A stretch of 64,000 bases of DNA, taken from an uncultured Cellulophaga sp. (lineage in GTDB: Bacteria > Bacteroidota > Bacteroidia > Flavobacteriales > Flavobacteriaceae). The translations under genes and the position numbers were made by a program. Of this stretch, positions 17,350 through 26,329 are shown piece after piece. The notes beneath the pieces were generated by a model that was not told where the DNA came from, searched no databases, and saw only the letters and a list, made by a program, of their open reading frames with translations. Within the stretch, counting starts at the first letter, position 1; each line of letters begins with the position of its first letter. Where the stretch lies: NCBI GenBank assembly GCA_947492955.1, contig CANLOV010000004.1, positions 248,001 through 312,000 of the forward strand, read 5' to 3'.

Positions 17350-18159
17350 ATGGAACGCAAAGTTGTGTTAATTACTGGTGGGTCTTCTGGCATAGGAAAA
17401 TCTATTGGTATTTATTTAAAATCAAAAGGATTTATTGTATACGGAACTACAAGAAGCTTAGCTAAATACCCTAATTTTTCCGAGTTTAATTTATTAGAAT
17501 TAGATGTTAGAAATACTGCTACTATAGAAAAAGCAATTGCTACATTAATAGAAAAAGAGGGTAGTGTAGATGTGTTGGTAAATAATGCGGGTATAGGAAT
17601 AACAGGGCCTATAGAAGAAACTCCACACGATGAAATATTAAAAACCTTTGAAACTAATTTTCATGGACCACTACATATGGCGAAAGCTGTGTTGCCGTAT
17701 ATGAGAAAGCAAAAAGCCGGACTTATTATTAATATTACTTCTATTGCGGGTTATATGGGGTTACCCTACCGAGGAATATATTCTGCCTCTAAAGGAGCTT
17801 TAGAAATTGTTACCGAGGCTTTACGAATGGAAACCAAGGATTTTGGTGTTCATTTTACCAATTTGGCGCCTGGAGATTTTGCTACAAATATAGCTTCAGG
17901 GAGGTATCATGCTCCTATAGTAGATAATTCGCCTTACAAAAAACCTTATGCCAACACACTAAAAATAATGAATGATCATGTGGATAGTGGACAAGACCCA
18001 ATTAAAGTTGCCGAAAAGGTTTTCGAGATAATAAATACTAAAAATCCAAAGGTACATTACACTGTTGGTGAATTTTTACAACAATTTTCATTGTTTTTAA
18101 AGAGAATTTTACCCGATAAAATGTATGAGAAACTACTCTTAAACCATTATAAGTTGTAA
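17350..18159 (+). CDS. Short-chain dehydrogenase/reductase (SDR)
   Basis: I start the gene at ATG 17350; an upstream in-frame TTG at 17317 would add eleven hydrophobic residues before the nucleotide-binding strand and is unlikely. The 269-residue protein begins MERKVVLITGGSSGIGKSIG (dinucleotide motif TGGSSGIG). It has NNAGIG, the catalytic Ser in INITSIAGYMGLPYRGIY and Tyr/Lys in YSASK. Acidic and neutral residues at the end of beta-2 (GTTRSLAK) suggest NADP preference. The substrate is unknown. It lies between the SRP RNA and transaldolase genes on the same strand. Confidence 0.88.
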   Translation: MERKVVLITGGSSGIGKSIGIYLKSKGFIVYGTTRSLAKYPNFSEFNLLELDVRNTATIEKAIATLIEKEGSVDVLVNNAGIGITGPIEETPHDEILKTFETNFHGPLHMAKAVLPYMRKQKAGLIINITSIAGYMGLPYRGIYSASKGALEIVTEALRMETKDFGVHFTNLAPGDFATNIASGRYHAPIVDNSPYKKPYANTLKIMNDHVDSGQDPIKVAEKVFEIINTKNPKVHYTVGEFLQQFSLFLKRILPDKMYEKLLLNHYKL

Positions 18160-18224
18160 TTTTGCTACGGATTTTTTATAAAAATCTCTAGAAATAAATA
18201 TTCATAATTTAAAAAAGAATAAAA

Positions 18225-18881
18225 ATGAAATTTTTTATTGATACAGCAAACCTTGATCAAATTAAAGAAGCAGAAGATTTAGGTGTTTTAGACGGTGTAA
18301 CTACCAACCCATCATTAATGGCTAAAGAAGGCATTACAGGTGAAGAAAATATTTTAAATCACTACAAAAAAATCTGTGAGATTGTAGAAGGAGATGTTTC
18401 TGCAGAGGTTATTGCTACAGATTATGAAGGAATGGTAAAGCAAGGAGAAGAATTAGCTGCTTTAAACCCTCAGATTGTAGTTAAGTTACCATTAATAGAA
18501 GATGGTATTAAAGCTTGTAAATACTTTACAGATAAAGGAATTAAAACAAATGTAACTTTAGTTTTTTCTGTAGGACAAGCATTATTAGCTGCTAAAGCAG
18601 GAGCTACTTATGTTTCTCCATTCTTAGGTCGTTTAGATGATATCTCTACTGATGGAATGAATTTAATTGAAGAAATCCGTACAGTATATGATAACTACGG
18701 TTTTAAAACTCAAATATTAGCAGCATCTGTACGTAACACAATGCATATTGTTAATTGTGCTAAATTAGGTTCAGATGTAATGACAGGACCTTTAAGTGCT
18801 ATTAAAGGTTTATTAAAGCACCCATTAACAGATATTGGTTTAGCTAAATTCTTAGCAGATTACGCTAAAGGAAACGCTTAA
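18225..18881 (+). CDS. tal: Transaldolase (short TalC/Fsa-like form)
   Basis: 218 residues, the length of the compact transaldolase/fructose-6-phosphate aldolase group. It moves a dihydroxyacetone unit between sugar phosphates in the non-oxidative pentose phosphate pathway. Visible elements: [29 protein letters not shown], the Schiff-base Lys in [10 protein letters not shown] (Lys87), [20 protein letters not shown] and [11 protein letters not shown], then ILAASVRN. The members named transaldolase in Bacteroidota share this sequence, so I favour transaldolase over aldolase. A strong bidirectional terminator follows. Confidence 0.93.
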   Translation: MKFFIDTANLDQIKEAEDLGVLDGVTTNPSLMAKEGITGEENILNHYKKICEIVEGDVSAEVIATDYEGMVKQGEELAALNPQIVVKLPLIEDGIKACKYFTDKGIKTNVTLVFSVGQALLAAKAGATYVSPFLGRLDDISTDGMNLIEEIRTVYDNYGFKTQILAASVRNTMHIVNCAKLGSDVMTGPLSAIKGLLKHPLTDIGLAKFLADYAKGNA

Positions 18882-18905
18882 TATAAAGTTCTTTTTAAAT
18901 AAAAT

Positions 18906-18936
18906 AAAAGCCCATAATTTTTAATTATGGGCTTTT
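18906..18936. terminator. Bidirectional terminator between transaldolase and ribB
   Basis: AAAAGCCCATAATT / AATTATGGGCTTTT, perfect stem with a TTT loop; T-runs on both strands. Confidence 0.88.
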
Positions 18937-18957
18937 TATATTTTTTGAAGTAAATTA

Positions 18958-20091
18958 TTAGTAGGATACGTACGCTGTAATTTCTAAGCCATAACCAACA
19001 AGACCTACACGTTTAATTTGCGTAGAATTACTCATGAGTTTTATTTTACTAATATTTAAATCGTGTAATATTTGCGCTCCAACACCAAAATCTTTTGCAT
19101 CCATACCAATTCTTGGTGCTTTTACTATTTCTTTAGCGTTTTGTTGTTCTTTTAGTTCTTTTAAGCGTCTTAATAAATTAAAAGATTTAGACTGTTGATT
19201 TATAAATACAAAAGCTCCTTTACCTTCTTTATTAATTGCATTAAACATATCTTCTAGCTTCTTATCAGGATTATTAGTAAGTGTTCCTAGAATATCATTA
19301 TTTACAAGCGTAGAATTAATACGAGTTAATACTTCTTCATTTTTTTTCCAAGTTCCTTTGGTAAGTGCAATATGTATTTGGTTATTAGTGGTCTGTTTGT
19401 ATGCTCTTAACCTAAAATCTCCAAAACGAGTTGTAATGGTAAAATCTTCTTGTTTATCTATAAGGCTATCGTGCTCCATACGATAAGCCACTAAGGATTC
19501 TATAGTAACTATTTTTAAATCAAACTTTTTGGCAACATCGTACAACTGTGGTAACCTTGCCATACTACCATCTTCATTCATAATTTCTACAATTACACCA
19601 GCAGGTTTTAAACCCGCTAATCTTGCAAAATCTATGGCAGCTTCTGTATGTCCTGTACGTCTTAAAACGCCACCTTCTTTAGCAACTAAAGGAAATATAT
19701 GTCCTGGACGTGCTAAATCGTGCGGTTTAGTTGTTTCTTTGGTAAGTGCCTGCATGGTTTTAGAGCGATCAGAAGCAGATATACCGGTAGTTACTCCATT
19801 ACCTCTCAAATCTACAGATACTGTAAATGCAGTTTCCATAGGGTCCGTATTATTATTCACCATCATGTGAAGCCCTAATTCTTTACATCTACCTTCGGTA
19901 AGTGGAGCACAAATAAGGCCTTTACCATGAGTAGCCATGAAATTTATCATTTCAGGAGTTGCTAACTCAGCTGCAGCTAAAAAATCTCCTTCATTTTCTC
20001 TATTTTCATCATCTACAACTATAATAACCTTACCGTTTCTAATATCGGCAATAGCTTCTTCAATTGTATTTAGTTGCATTTCTTTTTTCAT
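18958..20091 (-). CDS. ribB: 3,4-dihydroxy-2-butanone-4-phosphate synthase with degenerate GTP cyclohydrolase II domain
   Basis: 377 residues. The first 205 are an intact RibB domain: VIIVVDDENRENEGDFLAAA (acidic metal-binding loop), RPGHIFPL, RRTGHTEAAIDFARLAGL and VIVEIMNEDGSMARLP. It makes the four-carbon riboflavin precursor from ribulose 5-phosphate. The C-terminal 170 residues follow the GTP cyclohydrolase II fold in length and in the ending (RIGMDAKDFGVGAQILHDL, RVGLVGYGLEITAYVSY). However, the zinc-binding cysteines and the GSxRCDC stretch are absent, so that half is probably inactive. Last gene of the minus-strand run from tpx; only six bases separate it from lptF. Confidence 0.92.
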   Translation of the reverse strand: MKKEMQLNTIEEAIADIRNGKVIIVVDDENRENEGDFLAAAELATPEMINFMATHGKGLICAPLTEGRCKELGLHMMVNNNTDPMETAFTVSVDLRGNGVTTGISASDRSKTMQALTKETTKPHDLARPGHIFPLVAKEGGVLRRTGHTEAAIDFARLAGLKPAGVIVEIMNEDGSMARLPQLYDVAKKFDLKIVTIESLVAYRMEHDSLIDKQEDFTITTRFGDFRLRAYKQTTNNQIHIALTKGTWKKNEEVLTRINSTLVNNDILGTLTNNPDKKLEDMFNAINKEGKGAFVFINQQSKSFNLLRRLKELKEQQNAKEIVKAPRIGMDAKDFGVGAQILHDLNISKIKLMSNSTQIKRVGLVGYGLEITAYVSY

Positions 20092-20097
20092 ATGCTA

Positions 20098-21624
20098 TTA
20101 GGTTGAGGCATCAACGTTTTTTTTCTTTGATATTTTTTGAAATAAAGCTTTAAAGAAATCAACAATAATCCCTCCAATATTAATTAAACCTCTATCATTT
20201 GTTGCTCTATGGGTTAAAAAGACTCCCAAAGGAAGCATAATTAATGTAGATAGCCACGCTCCTAATATTGGGTGTATATTTCCTTCTTTAGCATAATTTT
20301 GCGCAAATACACCTAAAAAATAATAGGTTAAAAAAAGTATTATAGCAATTACCATTGGCAAACCTAAACCGCCTTTTCTAATAATAGCACCAAGAGGCGC
20401 ACCTACAAAAAATAGAATAATACAACCTAGAGCCAGTGCGTATTTTTGATGTAAAGATAAAATATGCAGGTTATATATTTTATATCTTCTTTCTAAATCA
20501 TTTTTTTTCCCCTTAATAGAATTAAGGATATTAGTAGTTGTATTTTTTGCTCCAGTAACTAAAGAAGCTCTTTGGAAATCTTTGTATTTATTAATAATAC
20601 TATCTATTGGTAGTACTAGCATTTTATTTAAGTCAACAGTGTCTTTTTCAATAGTATCTGTAACTTTTTTACCATCTATTATTTTTTGAGTCTTTTTCTT
20701 TTTTTCTTTTTGAAAAGCCCCCATACGAGCATTTATATTTTTAGAAAATGCACGAACAATTTTTAGGTTATTATCTTTTAAGGAATCTATATCTTTTAAT
20801 AAACGAGAAACATTCTTCATTTTATTAGTGCTAACATTGCTTTCTGCATCTAAATCTACATTGTTAGCTTTAGATAAATCGGTGTTTATGGTATATGTTT
20901 CAAAATCGGCTTTAACATAAGGATTTTTGTCTTTACCTTTTTTCTTTTTAGATATTACTTCTTTGTAATAATGACCATCTTTTAATACTAACTGAAGAAT
21001 ATCGGAAGACTCACTACTAATAAGTTCTCCTGTTTTTGCTTTAATAACCGTATTATTTATATCGGAATTGTTAACACGTTGTTTTTCATGAATAATTACT
21101 TTTTCTAGAAAACGGTCTTTTTCTCCATATTTTCTATCGACCTTCATATTCATAGAAGTTTCCTCTATATCACTAAAAACACCTTCAGCAATTACCGCAG
21201 ATGGTTTTACTTTGGCTATATTTTTTCTAAGATTGTATATTTTTTGCTCAGAAGCTGGAATTACCGTATTAGCAAAATAAAAAGTTACAAATGCTAAAAA
21301 AACAATAAAAAGAATTAGACTTCTCATGGCTTTTTGTAGCGATATACCAGAAGCTTTCATTGCAGCAAACTCATAATTTTCTGCAAAATTACCAAATGTT
21401 AATATAGATGATAATAAAACTGTTAGCGGTAAAACTTTCTCTGTTAAGTTAGGTGTTAGGTATAAAAGGAATTTACCAACTATAAAAATATCTAAACCCT
21501 TACCTGCTAAATCATCTATGAACAGCCATATAGATTGAAATATGAATATAAACATTAGTATTACAAATGCGCTAACAAAGTTAGATACAAATGTTGTTAA
21601 AATGTACCGGTCTAAAATCTTCAA
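20098..21624 (-). CDS. LptF/LptG-family permease
   Basis: 508 residues, with three N-terminal membrane helices (about 12-34, 55-77, 100-121) and three C-terminal ones (about 393-490), enclosing a large polar periplasmic domain. It starts MKILDRYILTTFVSNFVSAF, the family pattern. LptF and LptG form the membrane part of the ABC machine that extracts lipopolysaccharide from the inner membrane. The periplasmic insert contains a Lys-rich, probably coiled segment (about 290-380) that makes it longer than proteobacterial relatives. I cannot decide between LptF and LptG. It is four bases from the lolA-like gene, giving an envelope-assembly pairing. Confidence 0.87.
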   Translation of the reverse strand: MKILDRYILTTFVSNFVSAFVILMFIFIFQSIWLFIDDLAGKGLDIFIVGKFLLYLTPNLTEKVLPLTVLLSSILTFGNFAENYEFAAMKASGISLQKAMRSLILFIVFLAFVTFYFANTVIPASEQKIYNLRKNIAKVKPSAVIAEGVFSDIEETSMNMKVDRKYGEKDRFLEKVIIHEKQRVNNSDINNTVIKAKTGELISSESSDILQLVLKDGHYYKEVISKKKKGKDKNPYVKADFETYTINTDLSKANNVDLDAESNVSTNKMKNVSRLLKDIDSLKDNNLKIVRAFSKNINARMGAFQKEKKKKTQKIIDGKKVTDTIEKDTVDLNKMLVLPIDSIINKYKDFQRASLVTGAKNTTTNILNSIKGKKNDLERRYKIYNLHILSLHQKYALALGCIILFFVGAPLGAIIRKGGLGLPMVIAIILFLTYYFLGVFAQNYAKEGNIHPILGAWLSTLIMLPLGVFLTHRATNDRGLINIGGIIVDFFKALFQKISKKKNVDAST

Positions 21625-21628
21625 TGTT

Positions 21629-22288
21629 CTAATTTCTTATAATGTAGTAACCTTCTTCTTTGTACTTATTTTCGTCAAATGTAAATAAGGTTTTTGATAA
21701 AGACTGGTTTGTTTTAAAAGAATTAACGATAATTGTTGTTTTTGTAGCATCTTTACCTGTATATATAAGCTTAGAAATATGATCTGTTTCTATATCTATA
21801 CCTAATAAAATTGTTGCTATTTCAGAATTTGTATCGATTGGAATTAATTTTACAAACTGTATTTTTCTTCCTTTAACGTTTTGTAAAATATCCCACTGGT
21901 AGGTATGTCCTTCTTTGTAAAAAGTAAGCATTTTAGAAGGAGAGATACTCTCATCATCTGTTTTAGATTCTATAGTTACTTCTTCGTTATCAGGAACAAT
22001 GGTATATACTTTACTACCATCGAATAATTGCTGTGCTCCAAAAGAATTTAAAACATATTTATCTCCAGATAGTGTTACATTCCCTCTGGTTTCCTGGTTA
22101 ATATTTACTTCGGTATTATTTAAAGTGTATTTAAAATCTACAAATATATTATCGTAGCTTTTTACTTTATTATATACTTTATCTAATAATGTTTTTGCTT
22201 TTTCAGAATTTTGTGCATTCGTAAAAGTTGATGTAAGGATAAGGGCTAATAAGAATAATTTTCTCATTGTTTTTTTATTTTTTTTCAT
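21629..22288 (-). CDS. lolA: LolA-like outer-membrane lipoprotein carrier
   Basis: The frame opens at 22288, overlapping the end of ftsK by 14 bases; an internal ATG at 22267 puts the signal peptide (MRKLFLLALILTSTFTNAQ) right at the N-terminus and is my preferred start. The mature protein has the LolA layout: KAKTLLDKVYNKVKSYDNIFVDFKYTL, GNVTLSGDKYVLN, QQLFDGSKVYTIVPDNEEVTIE and IETDHISKLIYTGKDATKTTIIVNSF. It carries lipoproteins or hydrophobic cargo through the periplasm. Position between ftsK and lptF is, from memory, a common flavobacterial arrangement. Confidence 0.88.
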   Translation of the reverse strand: MKKNKKTMRKLFLLALILTSTFTNAQNSEKAKTLLDKVYNKVKSYDNIFVDFKYTLNNTEVNINQETRGNVTLSGDKYVLNSFGAQQLFDGSKVYTIVPDNEEVTIESKTDDESISPSKMLTFYKEGHTYQWDILQNVKGRKIQFVKLIPIDTNSEIATILLGIDIETDHISKLIYTGKDATKTTIIVNSFKTNQSLSKTLFTFDENKYKEEGYYIIRN

Positions 22289-24650
22289 TGTTAAATAATT
22301 GTTCTAGAGCTATCATGTCTGGTACATAAACTTGTCTTGCTTTACTTCCTTCGAAAGGACCAACAATACCCGCAGCTTCTAATTGATCAATAATTCTGCC
22401 TGCTCTGTTGTAGCCTAGTTTTAGTTTACGTTGTATTAAAGAAGCTGATCCTTGTTGTGCAATTACAATAACTTCGGCAGCTTGTTTAAACATAGCATCT
22501 CTTTCTGATACATTATTATCAAGACTTGTGCCAGAATCTTCGTTGCCTACATACTCTGGTAGTAAATGGGCATCTGGGTAAGCACGTTGTGAGCCTATGT
22601 ATTCTGTTATTTTAGCAACTTCTGGTGTATCTACAAATGCACATTGTATTCTGGTAACATCATTCCCTTGTGTATATAACATATCTCCACGACCAATTAA
22701 CTGATCGGCTCCTTGTGCATCTAAAATTGTTCTAGAATCTATTTTAGAGGTTACTCTAAAAGCAATTCTGGCAGGGAAGTTCGCTTTTATAATACCAGTA
22801 ATAACATTTACAGATGGTCTTTGTGTTGCAATAATTAAATGGATTCCAATAGCTCTGGCCAATTGGGCTAGTCTGGCAATAGGGGTTTCTACCTCTTTAC
22901 CTGCCGTCATAATTAAATCTGCAAATTCATCTATAACTAACACAATGTAAGGTAAAAACATGTGTCCGTCATTTGGATTTAATTTTCGGGTTTTAAATTT
23001 TTCGTTGTATTCTTTTATATTACGAACCATTGCTGTTTTTAATAGCTCATAACGGTTATCCATTTCTATACACAAAGAATTAAGTGTATTTATTACTTTA
23101 GCGTTATCTGTAATAATAGCATCTTCAGAATCTGGAAGTTTAGCTAAGAAATGCCTTTCTATTTTATTAAATAGGGTTAATTCTACTTTTTTAGGATCTA
23201 TTAAAACAAATTTTACTTCAGCAGGGTGTTTTTTATAGAGTAGGGAGGTAAGTACAGCATTTAAACCAACCGATTTACCTTGTCCTGTTGCGCCAGCCAT
23301 TAATAAGTGAGGCATTTTAGCTAAATCTACTACAAAAGTTTCATTACTAATAGTTTTACCAAAAGCTATTGGTAATTGCATTTCTGCTTTTTGAAACTTG
23401 CTAGAGGTTATGGCCGAACGCATAGATACAATAGAAGGGTTTTTATTTGGTACTTCAATACCTATGGTTCCTTTTCCTGGTATTGGAGCGATAATACGTA
23501 TACCTAGTGCTGCAAGCGATAAAGCAATATCGTCTTCTAAATTTTTAATTTTAGAAATACGAACTCCAGCTTCGGGAACAATTTCATATAATGTAACAGT
23601 AGGGCCAATGGTAGCTTTTATTTGCGCAATACCAATCTTGTAGTTTTTTAAAGTCTCTACAATTTTATTTTTATTTTCTTCTAATTCTTCTTGGTTAATG
23701 GTAATGCCACCAGTTACTCCATGTTGATCTAGCAATTCTATTGTAGGGAATTTATAATTACCTAACTCTAGGGTAGGGTCAAACTCACCAAAATCATCTA
23801 CTAACTTATCAGCTAAAGAAGTTATTTCATCTTTTTCTTCTGCAACAGGAGCAATTTCCATAGCTAGTTCGTCCTCTATAACAACTTCTTCTTCTGGAGC
23901 TACTTCTATTTTAAAATCATCGTCAGGAATAATTTCTTCTTCTATAGGAGGAATGTTTTCTTTGTGTGTGTATGTATCTATAATAACAGGAGCTTCTTCT
24001 TTAGTAGTTGTACTGATATTTTCTTCTATATCATCGTTTTTAAACTCAGAAGCGATACTATTTTTCTTTTGTTTAAAGTAACTAATAATACGGTCTGGTG
24101 TAAATTTAAATAAACGTACCAGAATAATAATTAGCCCAAAAATTAACAATAGAAACACACCTATTTTACCCGTGTAATCTTGTAGAAAATCATTCATCTC
24201 ATATCCTATGAGCCCACCAAGTAATGGTTTTGTATTCGCAAAGAATCCAAGTGCAATGGATATCCATATCATAAAAACCAATCCCCATATCCATTTTTTT
24301 AAGTTCTCTTTCTTTTCTAAGCTAAAAAACAAAGAGATACCACTAATAAAAAGTAAAAAGCTTATAATAATTGAAGCTATTCCAAAACCTTTATAAATAA
24401 AGAAATGACTAACACTAGCTCCAAATTTATTTAGTAAATTTTTAGCTTGTTCGTTTCTATTAGAAAATTCTGAAAGTAAGCTTTGATCTTCTTGCCAGTT
24501 AAAATAAAAAGAAACAAAAGAGAAGAATAAAGCTATACTAAAAAGCATTAATAGACTTCCTAGTATAATTTTATTCTGTTTGGATAGTTTAAAATCAGCC
24601 TTTTTCTTAGTAGGTGTAGGCTTTGATTTCTTTTCCTTTTTCTTTGCCAT
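22275..24650 (-). CDS. ftsK: DNA translocase FtsK
   Basis: 791 residues. Four or five N-terminal membrane helices (about 27-190) anchor it at the septum. An acidic linker rich in Glu (about 200-290) follows. The motor domain has Walker A GATGQGKSVGLNA, Walker B IVLVIDEFADL, and the segment LIIATQRPSVNVITGIIKANFPARIAF. The C-terminal gamma winged helix (DAMFKQAAEVIVIAQQGSAS to GIVGPFEGSKARQV) reads the polar chromosome sequences that orient translocation. It coordinates chromosome dimer resolution with division. Length and domain order are normal. The 64-base gap to dgkA upstream shows no terminator. Confidence 0.96.
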   Translation of the reverse strand: MAKKKEKKSKPTPTKKKADFKLSKQNKIILGSLLMLFSIALFFSFVSFYFNWQEDQSLLSEFSNRNEQAKNLLNKFGASVSHFFIYKGFGIASIIISFLLFISGISLFFSLEKKENLKKWIWGLVFMIWISIALGFFANTKPLLGGLIGYEMNDFLQDYTGKIGVFLLLIFGLIIILVRLFKFTPDRIISYFKQKKNSIASEFKNDDIEENISTTTKEEAPVIIDTYTHKENIPPIEEEIIPDDDFKIEVAPEEEVVIEDELAMEIAPVAEEKDEITSLADKLVDDFGEFDPTLELGNYKFPTIELLDQHGVTGGITINQEELEENKNKIVETLKNYKIGIAQIKATIGPTVTLYEIVPEAGVRISKIKNLEDDIALSLAALGIRIIAPIPGKGTIGIEVPNKNPSIVSMRSAITSSKFQKAEMQLPIAFGKTISNETFVVDLAKMPHLLMAGATGQGKSVGLNAVLTSLLYKKHPAEVKFVLIDPKKVELTLFNKIERHFLAKLPDSEDAIITDNAKVINTLNSLCIEMDNRYELLKTAMVRNIKEYNEKFKTRKLNPNDGHMFLPYIVLVIDEFADLIMTAGKEVETPIARLAQLARAIGIHLIIATQRPSVNVITGIIKANFPARIAFRVTSKIDSRTILDAQGADQLIGRGDMLYTQGNDVTRIQCAFVDTPEVAKITEYIGSQRAYPDAHLLPEYVGNEDSGTSLDNNVSERDAMFKQAAEVIVIAQQGSASLIQRKLKLGYNRAGRIIDQLEAAGIVGPFEGSKARQVYVPDMIALEQLFNNEKK

Positions 24651-24714
24651 TAAATAATTAATTCTTTAGGACTAAAATACAAATTTACAAATGAAGCTGT
24701 AAGTATCTCTAGTT

Positions 24715-25080
24715 TTAAAAAATTTTAGGGATGTAAATAATTAGTCCAACAATAGCAGCAGCTATAGCTACTAACATTACTGCGCCGGCAGATACATCTT
24801 TTATAAATCCAATTTTTGGGTCGTATTCTGGTTGTATATAATCTGCAATTTTTTCTACAGCAGTATTTAAACCTTCAGCTCCTAGTATTAAACCAATGGC
24901 AAGTATTTGTACAATCCATTCTATATTAGAAATATCAAAATAAAACCCAAGAATAGTAACTATAATAGCTAAACAAACCTGAATTTTTATACTTGCTTCT
25001 GTTTTTACTAATAGAAAAGCTCCTTTTAAAGCAAATCCTACACTTTTAATTCTATTTACTAGGAACGATTCTTTAGGCAT
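24715..25080 (-). CDS. dgkA: Diacylglycerol kinase, DgkA type
   Basis: 121 residues with three membrane helices, the size of the prokaryotic integral-membrane kinase. The signature is LGAEGLNTAVEKIADYIQPEYDPKIG, holding the Glu/Asn catalytic cluster (family ELNTAIE) and the following acidic metal site, with the conserved amphipathic start RIKSVGFALKGAFLLVKTEASIKIQ. It phosphorylates diacylglycerol or undecaprenol; in Gram-positive relatives undecaprenol is preferred, and the substrate here is open. Its start overlaps the end of tpx by eight bases. Confidence 0.9.
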   Translation of the reverse strand: MPKESFLVNRIKSVGFALKGAFLLVKTEASIKIQVCLAIIVTILGFYFDISNIEWIVQILAIGLILGAEGLNTAVEKIADYIQPEYDPKIGFIKDVSAGAVMLVAIAAAIVGLIIYIPKIF

Positions 25081-25579
25081 CTAATAAAGCTTCTAATGCT
25101 GCTTTGTAATTTGGTTCATCTACAGTTTCTGCAACTTGTTCTGTATATACTACTTTTCCGTCTTCATCTATAACAACAATTGATCTAGATAATAAACTTG
25201 CTAAAGGACCATCTGTAAAGGCTACTTGATACGCTTTTCCAAAATTACCATCTTTAAAATCAGATAATGTTTCTACTTTATCAATACCTTCTGCTCCACA
25301 AAAACGTGCTTGCGCAAATGGTAAATCCTTAGAGATACATAATACCACAGTATTTTCTAATTCTGCAACTTCTGTATTAAATTGGCGTACAGATTGTGCA
25401 CAAGTATCTGTATCTACACTAGGAAATATGTTTAAAACAACTTTTTTTCCTTTATAATCGGCTAATGAAGCACTAGATAAATCGTTTTTTGTTAAATTAA
25501 ATTCAGGAGCATTACTTCCTTTTGCAGGTAGGTTTCCTAATGTATTTAATGCGTTTCCTTTTAAAGTTACAGTAGCCAT
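25073..25579 (-). CDS. tpx: Thiol peroxidase Tpx
   Basis: 168 residues, an atypical 2-Cys peroxiredoxin. The peroxidatic Cys is in PSVDTDTCAQSVRQFN (Cys60) and the resolving Cys in ARFCGAEG (Cys94), positions equal to those of the E. coli enzyme. FAQARFCGAEGIDKVETLSDF and LASLLSRSIVVIDEDGKVVY complete the family pattern. It reduces lipid and alkyl hydroperoxides using thioredoxin. Its stop overlaps the dgkA start by eight bases. It heads the minus-strand run to ribB. Confidence 0.96.
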   Translation of the reverse strand: MATVTLKGNALNTLGNLPAKGSNAPEFNLTKNDLSSASLADYKGKKVVLNIFPSVDTDTCAQSVRQFNTEVAELENTVVLCISKDLPFAQARFCGAEGIDKVETLSDFKDGNFGKAYQVAFTDGPLASLLSRSIVVIDEDGKVVYTEQVAETVDEPNYKAALEALLDA

Positions 25580-25648
25580 AGGTAATTGTTTTAAATTTCG
25601 TGTGAAATTAAAAAATATATAGCTTATATGTAAGGAATTTGAATAAAA

Positions 25649-25674
25649 AAAGCCCTCTATTAATAGAAGGCTTT
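25649..25674 (-). terminator. Terminator of the thioredoxin/DUF6952 operon
   Basis: AAAGCC/GGCTTT around TCTATTAATAGA with one mismatch pair, followed on the minus strand by seven T residues. Confidence 0.85.
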
Positions 25675-25696
25675 GGTTTAAGCAGTATTTACTTAA

Positions 25697-25954
25697 TTAT
25701 TTGTCTATTGAACCTGTAACACGTTGCATAAAATTATTTAATGCATCTTTTTTTGAGGCCCCTTCTTTTATAGATTTATTTACTTCTATTGCACCATATA
25801 GGTTAGAAATTAATTCTCCTATAACATCTAATTCTTCGTCTTTTAATGAAGAAACATCTGTTAAAGCTTCTAATGTTTCAATAGTTTCTATTACGTAATC
25901 TTCATCATTTTCTTCAATGAAGTTCGTAAGATGTTTAATTACTGGTAACTTCAT
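25697..25954 (-). CDS. DUF6952 family protein
   Basis: 85 residues, acidic and all-helical in appearance (VIKHLTNFIEENDEDYVIET, LKDEELDVIGELISNLYGAI, KKDALNNFMQRVTG). I recognise it as the small DUF6952 family that accompanies thioredoxin and peroxiredoxin genes in Flavobacteriia. Its start overlaps the end of the thioredoxin gene by 20 bases, so translation is coupled. The function is unknown; a partner or regulator of the thioredoxin pair is inference from context. Confidence 0.78.
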   Translation of the reverse strand: MKLPVIKHLTNFIEENDEDYVIETIETLEALTDVSSLKDEELDVIGELISNLYGAIEVNKSIKEGASKKDALNNFMQRVTGSIDK

Positions 25955-26249
25955 TTACAAGTTCTTTTAAAACGTCGTACTTATTAGTTTGAACCTGATT
26001 TTTAAACTTTCCGTCTGTAAAAGAGGCAAAAGTAGGTAAGTTGTTTACGTTTGCTAATTTTCTAGATTCTGGAAATTTTTCAGCATCAGCAATTACAAAA
26101 GTAATGGTATCATGAGTAGTAGCTTCTTTTTTAAATTTAGGCTTCATAATACGGCAATTACCACACCATGTTGCAGAATATTGAACTACTACATTTTTAT
26201 TGTTAGCAATTATCTCTTGTAAATTATCTTGTTCTAATTCTAAAAGCAT
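25935..26249 (-). CDS. Thioredoxin-family protein
   Basis: 104 residues with the redox-active motif SATWCGNCR (Cys29 and Cys32; CGNC replaces the common CGPC). The cis-Pro is in NNLPTFASF and the family FVIADAEKFPESR strand is present. No signal peptide, so cytoplasmic. It probably reduces the peroxiredoxin encoded 80 bases upstream. The replacement of Pro by Asn in the active site usually shifts the redox potential, which is family knowledge and not measured here. Confidence 0.92.
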   Translation of the reverse strand: MLLELEQDNLQEIIANNKNVVVQYSATWCGNCRIMKPKFKKEATTHDTITFVIADAEKFPESRKLANVNNLPTFASFTDGKFKNQVQTNKYDVLKELVNEVTSN

Positions 26250-26280
26250 TTCGGGCTATTTTTTTAGATGATTAATAGTA

Positions 26281-26312
26281 ATTACCATTCCCAAATTTTT
26301 AGGAATGGTAAT
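26281..26312. repeat. Perfect inverted repeat between peroxiredoxin and thioredoxin genes
   Basis: ATTACCATTCC and GGAATGGTAAT around a ten-base loop. No T-tract follows directly on the minus strand, so it may be an mRNA processing or attenuation hairpin, not a full terminator. Confidence 0.6.
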
Positions 26313-26329
26313 TTTAATAGTTGTGTAAA

